Source of the DNA: Hordeum vulgare subsp. vulgare
Lineage: Eukaryota > Streptophyta > Magnoliopsida > Poales > Poaceae
Direction: 5' to 3'
Assembly: GCF_904849725.1 (NCBI RefSeq)
Contig: NC_058518.1
Location: 216,454,741-216,518,740, forward strand
DNA length: 64,000 nt
The notes under the pieces are model-generated. The model did not search any database. It had not been told where the DNA came from and saw only the letters and a list, made by a program, of their open reading frames with translations. The translations under genes and the position numbers were made by a program. Shown piece after piece: positions 55,009 to 64,000 of this stretch; within the stretch, counting starts at the first letter, position 1, and the number at the start of each line of letters is the position of its first letter.

Positions 55009-57789
55009 TCAATGAGGTTGATCAAGTCTCCTTGACAAACTTTTTCGAATCGCAAAAGAAAACGGAGAATTTTCGAATAGCCTCTTGGTTATCTCAATGG
55101 GGATGCGCATATCCCCAACAAGCAAATCATACTTCATCTTAATAGTAGGTATAGGGCATTCAAAGCTCCCAATAAGAATCAATGAAGTTTTTTCGATAGC
55201 ATTGATGCAATGTACTCGATATTGTTTCTTCAGAAAGTGCATCGTATGCTCATTACTGTTGACATGGAAAGTGGCATTGCATTTGTTGCAATCAATAACA
55301 GCCCCTGTAGTGTTTAAAAAGGGTCTTCCAAGGATGACCGCCATGTCATCATCCTCGGGAATATCCAGAATAACAAAGTTTGTTAAGATAGTGACATTAG
55401 CGACCACAACAAGCACATTCTCGCAAATGCCGATAGGGAAAGCAATTGAGTTGTCGGCCATTTGCAGAGAGATTTCAGTGGGTGTCAACTTATCCAGTTC
55501 AAGCCTACGATAAAGAGAGAGAGGCATAACACTAACACCGGCTCCAAGGTCGCATATAGCAGTTCTAACGTAGTTTCCTTTAATGGAGCAAGGTATAGTG
55601 GGCACTCCGGGATCACCTAGTTTCTTAGGAGTTCCACCCTTGAAGGTATAATTAGCGACCATGGTGGAAATCTCAACCTCAGGTATCCTCCTCTTATTAG
55701 TCATAATATCCTTCATCTACTTAGCATACGGAGACATTTTGAGCAGAAAGACATGTCTAATGATTTCAACAAATCGCTCAAAATCCTCATCATCCTTTTT
55801 CTTGAATGGTTTGGGAGGAAAGGGCATGGGTTTCTGAACCCATGGTTCCTTTTCTTTACCATGCTTCCTAGCAATGAAGTCGTTCTTATCATATCTCTTA
55901 TTCTTAGGCTGTGGGTTATCAAGATCAACTGGTTCAATCTCCACATCCTTTTCATTGCTAGGTTGAGCATCATCATGAACGTCACTATCGATATTATCAT
56001 TAGGCTCATGTTCATCACCAGATTGTGTTTCAGCATCAGAGACAGAGACATCGTTTGGACTCTCAGGTATAACAGCATCAGGGTTGCTAGCGTGCAAGTT
56101 CCTATCATCTTTCTTTTTCTTCCTAGGATGACTAGGTGCATCAGTGCTAACTCCTTGAGAATCTTGTTCAATTCTCTTAGGATGACCCTCAGGATACAAA
56201 GGTTCCTAGGTCATTCTACCACCTCTAGTGACGACTTTGACAGAATTGGCATTCAACTCATTGAGCAAGTCATTTTGAGCCTTAAGTACTTGTTCTACCT
56301 GAGTAGTAACCATAGAGGCATGTTTACTCAGAAGCTTAAGATCATTGACATTTTTGTCCACACAAGCACTTAAATGACTAAGCATACGAGCATTCTGTTC
56401 CAATTGTCTGCTAACATAATCATTGAAACTTTGTTGTTTGGCAACAAAGTTATCAAATTCATCAAGGCATAAGCTATCAGGTTTATCAAAAGGAATATCA
56501 CTCTCATTGAATCTACGAAGAGAATTTACCTCTACTACTTGTATCGGGTTATCAAGACCATGGATCTCTTCGATAGGTGGTAGATTTTTGGCATCTTCAG
56601 ATTTAATGCCTTTCTCTTTCATAGATTTCTTAGCTTCTTGCATATCTTCAGGACTGAGGAATAGAATACCTCTTTTCTTAGGAGTTGGCTTCGGAGGTGG
56701 TTCGGAAATAGTCCAAGCATTCTCATTGCACAAGATATTATTCAATAGGATCTCAGCTTGTTCTACGGTTCATTTCCTAAAAACACAACCAACACAACTA
56801 TCTAGGTGGTCTCTAGAAGCATCGGTAAGTCCATTATAGAAGATATCAAGTATTTCATTCTTCTCAAGAGGGTGATCAGGCAAAGCATTCAGTAGCTGGA
56901 CGAGCCTCCCCCAAGCTTGTGGGAGACTCTCTTATTCCACTTGCGCGAAGTTGTATATTTCCTGCAAGGCAGCTTGCTTCTTATGGGCAGGGAAATATTT
57001 CTCAGAGAAGTAGTAGATCATATCCTGGGGACTACGCACACAACTAGGAGCAAGAGAAGTGAACCAAGTCTTAGCATCATCCTTTAGCAAGAAAGGAAAG
57101 AACTTAAGTATATAGTAGTGGCGGATCTTTTCCTCACTCGTGAATAGGGTGGCTATATCGTGCAGCTTAGTAAGATGGGCTACAACCGTTTCAGACTCAT
57201 AACCGTGAAAAGTATCAGATTCGACGAGAGTGATTAACTCAGGGTCGACAGAGAATTCATAATCCTTATAGGTCACAAAGATAGGCGAAGTAGCAAACTT
57301 CGGGTCGTATTTCATCCTAGTGTTTAGAGATTTTTATTTGCACTTGTGCAGTAAATTCTCAACATCATAGCTATCCTTACAAGCAAGAAAGTCCTCAGCT
57401 ATCTCTCCCTCCATAACATAACCCTCATGCATATGAGGCAATTCATATCTAGGAGAGCTAGTTCTAACAGACAAAATAGTAGGTTCTACTTCAATAGTAT
57501 CAGTAGTTTCAGAAGTGTCATCACATCTAGCAGCAACTCTAGCAATGTGTGCATCAAGGAATGCACCTAGTGGCAAAGCAGTATCAAGCATAGCATCATC
57601 ACAAGCATCATGGACAGCAGAAGTAGCATCATCAAGCACAGGCGACATATCAAGATTTCTAGCAGGACGTGGTGTCGGAAACTTACTCATAACTGAAGGT
57701 GAATCAAGTGCAGAGCTAGATGGCAGTTCCTTACCTGTTCTCGTAGTTGAGGGCAAGACTTTAGTTCTTGGATCTTTCGGATTCCTCAT
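55009..57789 (-). pseudogene. Athila-clade gag and protease, one frame with stops
   Basis: All segments share one reading frame from the Met at 57789. Order: N-terminal region (MRNPKDPRTKVLPS), capsid region (YDPKFATSPIFVTYKDYEFS, AHKKQAALQEIYNF), linker with QVEQVLKAQNDLLNELN, acidic/basic region, and aspartic protease with CDLGAGVSVMPLSLYRRL and VILGRPFLNTTGAVIDC. Premature stops lie at 57334, 56932, 56770, 56206 and 55717; the frame ends at 55009. I see no frameshift. The protease D-x-G-A site is intact. Confidence 0.85.
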
Positions 57790-57839
57790 AGTGATCAGCA
57801 GACGTAAATCCCAAGTGACTCAAAGAATAGAGCTATGCC

Positions 57840-57857
57840 TCCCCGGCAACATTGCCA
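57840..57857 (-). other. Primer-binding site of the Athila-like element
   Basis: On the minus strand TGGCAATGTTGCCGGGGA, close to the tRNA-Asp-type TGGCGCCGTTGCCGGGGA used by Athila elements, 11 bp from the LTR end. Confidence 0.75.
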
Positions 57858-57868
57858 CAAAAAGGTCT

Positions 57869-59345
57869 TGATAACCCACGAGTATAGGGGATCGCAACAG
57901 TTTTCAGGGGTAGAGTATTCAACCCAAATTTATTGATTTGACACAAGGGGAAGCCAAAGAATATTCTCAAGTATTAGTATTTGAGTTGTCAATTCAACCA
58001 CACCTGAAAGACTTAGTATCTGTAGCAAAGTATCAGTAGCAAGGTAGTGTGATAGCAACAGTACCAACAGTAACCAGTAGCAGCAAAGTGACAGCAGTAG
58101 CAGCAAAGTAATAGTAGCAGCAGTAACAGCAGTGACAGCAGTAGCAGCAAAGTAGCATAGCAAGGACCAGTAGGAAAAACTCGTAGGCATTGGATCGGTG
58201 ATGGATAATTATGCCGGATGTTATTCATCATGCAACATCTATAACACGGAGAGATATGTAACTAGCTCCAGTTCGTCAATGTAATGTAGGCATGTATTCT
58301 GTATGTAGTCACACGTGCTTAGGGAAAAGAACTTGCATGACATCTATTGTCCATCCCTCCCGTGGCAGCGGGGTCCTAATGGAAACTACGAGATATTAAG
58401 GTTCTCCTTTTAATAAAGAACCAGACCAACACACTACGAGATATTAAGGTTCTCCTTTTAATAAAGAACCAGACCAACACATTAACACTTAGTGAATACA
58501 TGAACTCCTCATACTATGGTCATCTCCGGGAGTGGTTCCGGCTATTGTCACTCCGGGGTTGCCGGGTCATAACACATAGTAGGTGACTACAACTTGCAAG
58601 ATAGTATCAAGAACACACATATATTGGCGACAACATAATAGGTTCAGATCTGAAATCATGGCACTCGGGCCCTAGTGACAAGTATTAAGCATGGCAAAGT
58701 AGTAGCAATATCAATCTCAGAACATGGTGGATACTAGGGATCAATCCCCGTCAAAACTAACTCGATTACATGATAGATCTCATACAACCCATCACCGTCC
58801 AGCAAGCCTACGATGAGATTAATCACGAACGGTGAAGAGCATCATGGAATTGGCGATGAAGGAAGGTTGGTGATGACGATGACGACGATCTCCCCTCTCT
58901 GGAGCCCTGAACGGACTCCAGATCAGCCCTCCAAAGGAAGAACAGTAGGTGGTGGCGCCTCCGTATCGTAAAACGCAATGAACTCTTCTCCTTGATTTTT
59001 TTCAGACGAAAGGGACTAAATAGAGCTGAGATTGGAGGCGATGGAGCAACGTGGGCCCCACAAGCCTGCCAGGCGCGGCCAGGGGGGCCACGCGTGGTGG
59101 GCTTGTGGGCTCTCAGCTCCACCCCTCCGGTTGATTCTTGCTCCAGTATTTTCCATATATTCCACAAAAAAACCCCATGAATTTCCAGGTCATTCCTAGA
59201 ACTGTTATTTCTGTGCAAAAACAACACCTTGGCAATTCTGCTGAAAACAGCGTTAGTCCGGGTTAGTTCCATTCAAATCATGCAAATTAGAGTCCAAAAC
59301 AAGGGCAAAAGAGTTTGGAAAAGTAGATACGATGGAGACGTATCA
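57869..59345 (-). repeat. 5' LTR of the Athila-like element
   Basis: 1477 bp; plus-strand ends TGATAACCCACGAG and GGAGACGTATCA. It contains a degenerate AGC/AAC/AGT trinucleotide-rich tract (about 58020-58160), a 48 bp tandem duplication and a GC-rich hairpin segment absent from the 3' LTR. Confidence 0.9.
58385..58480. repeat. 48 bp tandem duplication in the 5' LTR
   Basis: Units 58385-58432 and 58433-58480 are identical; both contain TATTAAGGTTCTCCTTTTAA. The 3' LTR has one diverged copy at about 50400. Confidence 0.9.
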
Positions 59346-59350
59346 CTCCT

Positions 59351-59484
59351 CCTCGCGAGGCTTGGCCCCTCACGAGGGCCTTGCCTTGAGTGGTGTCAGG
59401 GCCGTTGGTTTTGGTCGATGAAGTGGGCCAGCCTTGGCCCGCAGGCAAGAAGGTCTGGGTACCCCCATTCCCCGAACGCCGGCA
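59351..59484 (-). repeat. 3' LTR of Gypsy T3, 5' portion
   Basis: On the minus strand it starts TGCCGGCGTTCGGGG at 59484 directly after the PPT. It is cut at 59345 by the Athila-like element and its TSD. Confidence 0.7.
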
Positions 59485-59499
59485 GTAGCCCCCGGGTCC
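59485..59499 (-). other. Polypurine tract of T3
   Basis: GGACCCGGGGGCTAC on the minus strand, before the LTR start; nearly the same as in T2. Confidence 0.75.
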
Positions 59500-59787
59500 A
59501 AGGCGCACCTGGGCAGGCTTCTAGGCGAAGCCTCAAGGGTGGTATGAAACGTCGCGGGGCCTAAAAGTCTGTGGGCCAGGCTTCACATGCGCCGCGCAGT
59601 CAAGTGGCAACGCTCCGAGTTCCCGAGGCGATCGGAGACGCGTCGGGTCAAATCGGCACGACGCCCGGGCGCTGTGCCAGCCATCATTGCTCCTTGGGTA
59701 TGTGACCTCTCCGCAAGCCACACGGGTGCGCTTCCTCGTGAGCCGCGTGGGCGCGGGAACGCGGAGGGACGCTGGTCTTCCCTCGGC

Positions 59788-59796
59788 CATATATTA
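59788..59796 (+). promoter_or_regulatory. TATA box of the T3 B3 gene
   Basis: CATATATTA, 76-84 bp upstream of the ATG at 59872, followed by a C/T-rich leader. It is antisense to T3, so it is a promoter candidate for the B3 gene and not for the element. Confidence 0.55.
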
Positions 59797-59871
59797 GAGC
59801 TAGCGAGGGCGATAAGGTCTACATTGCCTCCGTCTTCTTCGTCTTCCACTCCGAGCCTCCACCTCCTCAGC

Positions 59872-60692
59872 ATGGCGCCAGGGAGGAGGTATTCCGCTGT
59901 TGAGAAGGGGAAGGCTTCCGGCGAAGGTTGTGCCGCCCCGCCACCCAAGAGTGGTCGCAGCCGCGCTTAGAAGTACGTAGTGGTGTCGACGGCGATCTTT
60001 GGCGGGCGCGACTGTGGTTCTGCCCACCCTGGAGTCACCATCGGCGGTGTCGGTGGGGCGTAGATCGGTACGGGCGTCTGAAGTGGCCGGGGCGGAAGGT
60101 CCATGGTAGCCCCCCCGCCGCCACGCCCGCGTCTCCATTCAGCTGACACATCAATGGAGTTCGTGATGTGGGTGCACAAGTCGGAAGGCGCAGGGTTCCA
60201 GCTCCCCAACTTCTTTGGGACGATGTTGCGAGCCGACGGGCTCCCAGGCCTCTAGTTGCAGGAGGACGGCTGCTGCGGCGAGGCATCCTGGGTTGAGGTC
60301 GAGGTCACCCCCCACGGCTACGTGTACCTGAACCGCGGGTGGCAGACGTTCGCCCGCGCCCGAGGCCTGAAGGGGGGCGCTACCTCCACATCAAGTATGA
60401 TGGGGAGGCGACCCTCTTCGTCAAGATCTTTGGTAACGAGGGCGAGCGTCTGGTTTGCTGCTCGGCAGACGCCAGCCGCGGCGATCTTGAAGATGAGCCC
60501 GCCTCCAGCGGTGGACGCCTCGCCTCCGGTAGCAGTGACACCCCCTCCGGAGGGAGCCCGAGCGACAGGAGAGACAACAGCTACGACGAGTCGCCTTGCC
60601 GTCGTGCCCCGACCATGGCGGGAGGCCCCCACGCCTGGTGCCTCTCATCTGCTCTTCTGGCGCCCGTGAAGGAGGAAGAGGGCACGGTTTAA
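59872..60692 (+). pseudogene. B3-domain gene, antisense in T3
   Basis: Best preserved 5' end. ATG 59872 in AGCATGGCG context: MAPGRRYSAVEKGKASGEGC, basic and Pro/Ser-rich, stop at 59968. The B3 region starts near 60150: SMEFVMWVHKSEGAGFQLPN, FFGTMLRADGLPGL, a stop at 60253, EASWVEVEV, YLNRGWQTFARARGL, then a frame change to YLHIKYDGEATLFVKIFGNE (60390 on). The strand/helix order and RGW-x-x-F, Y-D-G and F-x-K-I-F motifs fit a plant B3 DNA-binding domain. A Ser/Asp/Gly-rich tail ends at 60690. Pseudogene by stops and one frameshift. Confidence 0.7.
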
Positions 60693-61002
60693 GTGTCGTT
60701 GCATGGGCGTCGGGCACCTGCGGCGGCAGCCTCCTTGGGACCTCCATCGCTAGCTGTGTCCTCCTTGTCCTGACCCTGCGTCCAGGAGAACGAGGAAGGG
60801 CCCTTCGGGCATGTAATGGATTTGGGCGATCGCCCTTCATGTTAGTACTGTTGTGTTTGGCTGGTTTAGATACTTAGCTCCATGTGCTTGCAATGAGCCT
60901 CTTTTGTTGTGAGGCGTGGTTGTGGAGTTCGAGGGGCTTGTTGCCTGGTTGATTTCTCCTCGTTGAGGGTGAAGTAGGTCGATGCTCTATGTCATCAGGC
61001 CC

Positions 61003-62945
61003 CAGTCCCGCACATTTCCCTGCTGCCGTGGGGCGTGGCCCGTTACCAATGCCGTTCCTCACACGGCGGGGCCGTGACACCCCTGATACCAACCAATGTG
61101 CCTGAACAGCACTAGGGTGGCCAAGTGGCTTTGCGACTGGTAAGGATCCTGAGGCACGATGCTGAGGAGCCCCCTTAGACATTCAAGCGACTCTACATCG
61201 GCAGGTCTGAGTCCCACACATTTCCCCGCTGTCGTGAGGCGTGACCCGTTACCAAGGTCGTTCCTCACGGGGAAAGGCCCTGACCCCCCCTAACACCGAC
61301 CGAATGACCCTGGACGGCACCAGGGTGGCCAAGTGGCTTTGTGACCAGTAAGGCTCCTGCGGCGCGATGCTCAGGAGCCCCCTTAGACGCTCAAGAGGCC
61401 CTGAGGGATTATGCTTTTGAAGGGACTGATTTCTGGAAAACCCTAGTTTGTATTCAGGAAGCTCTTCCTCAGCAGGTCCATGTCCCGCACATTTCTCCGC
61501 CATCGTGAGGCGCGACCCGTTACCAAGGTCGTTCCTCACGGGGCAAAGCCCTGACACCCCTGATGCCGACCGAATGTGCCTGGACGGCAGCTGGGTGGCC
61601 AAGTGGCCTTGTGACCGGTGACGCCCCTAACGCGCGATGCTCACGATCCCCCTTAGACGCTCAAGTTGTCCTAAGAGAAACAGCTGTTGTAAGAAAAGCC
61701 AAATTTTGTTTCCTCTCCAGGATGGCACGCCGAGTCATGAATGGGACTCTTGAGCGGGTATCAGATGGCATGAATATGCCGACTCGTCCGTGAGTGCCAC
61801 GCGACAGTCCGGGCGACAAGGCCTTGGCGAGGTGTCGACACCGTGTCCCCAGCCCCCGTTCACGGGGTACAAGCGGGGGGCAGGCGAATGCTCAACTCAG
61901 AGGAAGAGAGTGTGCTACAAAGAACGGCCAAGAAAACAAGTTTTCGCAAAGATATCATTTGGGAAAGCCTCGAGTTTGATTTCGAAAATGTCAGCAAATC
62001 CAAGCCAGAGAAAAGAAGATAAAAGCAGCGTCCGACGCCTAATCTATTCACCGCCTCCGTCTCCCCCTAGCACGGAGCATAGGGTTTCCACTAGGCGTGG
62101 GATGGACCCGTTCCGCGTCCTTGGGGGGCCTCGGCGTATACAACCTCGGCTCGTTATTACGTGAGAGTGTCACGGTGGGGGTGTATCTGGGAGGTCACGG
62201 GGACGCTTTGGCCTCGAAAGTGTCCCTACCCCCGAGGCATAGGCACCTGATTCCGGAAGTCATTGGTGGGTTGTGTTCATTGCCTCCATCTGTACCCAGC
62301 ACGGAGAATAGGTCTTCCAATAGGCGTGGGGTGGAGCCCTTCCACGTCCTCGGGGGGACCTGGGCGTATACAACCTCGGCTCCTTATTACGTGAGAGTGT
62401 CATGGGATGAAGTAGGTTCCAGAAAGATTGAAGGACGATGTAGAGGTGCCACAAGTTGCTGCACGTCCCGTGGGCATTGTAGGGCGAACGCGAAGGCGCT
62501 CCGGCTCCGTGATGTTCTCTCCTTCTCCTAAGGCTCATTGAGGGCTTTTCTACTGCTCCACGTCGGCAGGTCCCAGTCCTGCACATTTCCCAACCATCGT
62601 GAGGCGCCTCACGAGGCAAGGCCCAGACACCCCCTGATACCGACCGAATGTGCCTGGACAGCACTAGGGTGGTCAAGTGGCTTTGTGACCGGTAAGGCTC
62701 CTGAGGCGCGATACTCACAAGCCCCCTTTGATATTCGAGCGACTCTGCATCGCCAAGACCCGTTCCCGCACATTTCCCAACCGCCATTGCTTGTGAGCGA
62801 ATGAACGATCTCAACTACGGGGTCGGGCCGTGCCACCCGTGATAACGACTGAATGTATGTGGATGATATCAAGGGTGGGAGGTGTCCTTATGACCGGTAA
62901 GGCTCCTGAGGCTCGATGCTCGGGAGCCTCGTTTGACGCTCAATT
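61003..62945. repeat. Tandem-repeat array of T3
   Basis: Five units of 182-273 bp begin near 61003, 61209, 61482, 62575 and 62764 (shared AGTCCCGCACATTTCCC, GACCGAATGTGCCTGGACGG, CCAAGTGGCTTTGTGACCGG). Between the third and fourth, two copies of another unit 229 bp apart (about 62067 and 62296) share GGCGTATACAACCTCGGCTC and ACGTGAGAGTGTCA. The second unit type is also recognisable in T2 near 15800. Confidence 0.8.
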
Positions 62946-63205
62946 GACCCCCATTTCATCCTGTTGATTGTGGCTGTGGGGAGCCGTGGGGCCTCCCTAG
63001 TTCTCGCGACGGGGCGACGCGCACCGGCCGGAGCAGCCGAGCGGGGAGGTAGATTGCCCAAAGATGCAAGCAAGGCAAGGTGTCATATTGCTGAGTGGAT
63101 GGCACAGAAGTTATGGAAGCACGCGTAAATGATATGATGGGCACAGGTGTGCCCTGAACAAGTTTGTGCGGCCAGCAGATGCTCCCCTAGAGCAGTGAAC
63201 CAAAA

Positions 63206-64000
63206 AAATTACCTTGCATAGCTTCTTCGCCCTTCACGGGCGCCTCGTGAGGCCCGACCCTTGGCAACCACACCAGCACCGTAGTCGCCCCGGGTGACCC
63301 GCGCCACTTGTGTCTCATTGCTTTCTCCAACTAGTCCTCTTGAGGCCGGGGATCCGATCCTCCGCAATTCCTCCGCAGGGGCGACGGCTGGCGTCATGCC
63401 CCGCGGCTTGGGGCGCCTCCCTGCCCGCGCCTCTTCGGCCAGTGCTCCGCCATCGGGATCCCTAGGGTGCGGCTCAATGGGGGACCCCCAGGCCGTTCCT
63501 TACTCCTAGGGACGGCTGGCATCTGGGGTCGATGCGTGAGGCTCTTCCTCATCAGCAGGATCAAGTGGTGTTACATAATACGGTATGTAAGGCTCCACGT
63601 AGGCGTTTGATCGACCTCCAAAGCCGTTCAACAGCGCGACGGTGGTGGTCCCTCTCGGCAGCGGGGGGAGGTCCCCCCGGTCGCGTTCCTTGGAGTTCTT
63701 CCTGTGGTGGGCCTCCGCACGAAGTCACTTGTTCCTGTTGCCGCCATTGGGTGGCCCTGGCATTTCATCGTGCAGACTCCTCCCTTGGTACCCTGGTGTG
63801 TCTCCATCGCCGTGGTTTGCCCGCGTCGGTGCCTCCGCTGCCCGCTGCTGGTTGTGCCTGAGGGACCGCTCCTGCCTGGCCGCCCCGGGTTGTCGGGGGC
63901 CGACCTGGTCTTGGTGATGCGCGGCGGTGTGTGCATCAAACGCCGTGCCGTTCTCATCGCGACTCTGGTGGTTGCTGGTACGTTGCACCTCGAGGCAGGC
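63206..64000 (-). pseudogene. Degenerate gag-like coding region of T3
   Basis: Minus-strand open segments rich in Arg, Gly, Gln and Pro: 63988-63725 (SLRHNQQRAAEAPTRANHGD), 63720-63510 (FGGRSNAYVEPYIPYYVTPL), and 63397-63209. The composition and position opposite the B3 gene suggest gag or an adjoining disordered region. No zinc knuckle or pol motif is visible. It continues past the window. Confidence 0.3.

Larger units (their letters stand above)
49875..59345 (-). mobile_element. Athila-clade Gypsy, Fatima-like, full length but defective
   Basis: 9471 bp with perfect TSD CTCCT (49870-49874 and 59346-59350). Minus-strand order: 5' LTR (57869-59345), tRNA-Asp-type PBS, gag and protease (57789-55009), ATHILA-type ORF (54281-53269), non-coding region, PPT, 3' LTR (49875-51253). 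Reverse transcriptase, RNase H and integrase are absent, so it depends on others for transposition. It is inserted in the 3' LTR of T3. Confidence 0.9.
59346..64000 (-). mobile_element. GC-rich Gypsy T3 with antisense B3 gene (partial)
   Basis: Minus-strand element whose 3' LTR is 49129-49874 plus 59351-59484. Going right: PPT (59485-59499), antisense B3 gene, tandem repeats, gag-like remnants, then the window end. The other LTR lies outside. It is inserted in the Angela/WIS-like Copia at 49128. Same layout as T1 and T2 but without the coiled-coil ORF. Confidence 0.7.

Noticed and set aside
61059..61602. Repeated minus-strand ORFs with similar peptides
   Set aside because: They recur because the DNA is a tandem repeat; no start or domain supports a protein. 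Mentioned only as an observation.

Overview
This is plant nuclear DNA from a large grass genome, most likely Triticeae (wheat, barley or Aegilops). The evidence is the repeat content: a Copia LTR of about 1.78 kb of Angela/WIS/BARE type, Sukkula-like LTRs of about 4.8 kb, an Athila-clade Gypsy resembling Fatima, and a CACTA terminus starting CACTACTAGGAAAAATG. I find no host gene, tRNA or rRNA. Essentially every base can be assigned to a transposable element. Family names rest on my recognition of terminal and protein motifs, not on a database search.

Left block (1-16080). A truncated Copia (1-2567, +) lies in the gag of a minus-strand Gypsy 'G1' (2568-4724). G1 lies in the gag/protease of another minus-strand Gypsy 'G0' (4725-5573). 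G0 is interrupted by a GC-rich Gypsy 'T1' (5574-10430, +). T1 is interrupted by a same-family element 'T2' in the opposite orientation (10431-16080, -). This makes a large imperfect inverted repeat (about 7990-10430 against 13600-16079).

Central nest (16081-39603). T2 is split by a Sukkula-like LTR (+, 16081-18986 and 38550-39603). That LTR holds a second Sukkula-like solo LTR (-, 18987-38549, TSD GGGGA/AGGGA). The second holds a gag-only Copia (+, 19133-33893, TSD CTCGC), which holds a small pol-less Gypsy (-, 23769-27762, perfect TSD ATGTT). This is a five-level stack with readable insertion order.

Right block (39604-64000). A CACTA terminus (39604-40067) sits in the outer Sukkula-like LTR and is cut by a minus-strand Angela/WIS-like Copia (40068-49128 in two pieces). 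That Copia is itself split by a Sukkula-like solo LTR (42272-47144, TSD ACACA) and by a third T-family Gypsy 'T3' (49129 to beyond the window end). The 3' LTR of T3 is split by an Athila-like element (49875-59345, TSD CTCCT).

The most unusual content is in T1, T2 and T3. Each carries, antisense to the retrotransposon, a transcription-unit-like gene whose product looks like a plant B3 DNA-binding domain. T2 carries a second antisense ORF coding a coiled-coil protein. Tandem-repeat arrays lie next to the B3 units. A fainter B3-like remnant may be present in the small nested Gypsy. A second unusual feature is a conserved short hydrophobic ORF in all three Sukkula-like LTRs, inside a promoter/exon/intron-like layout.
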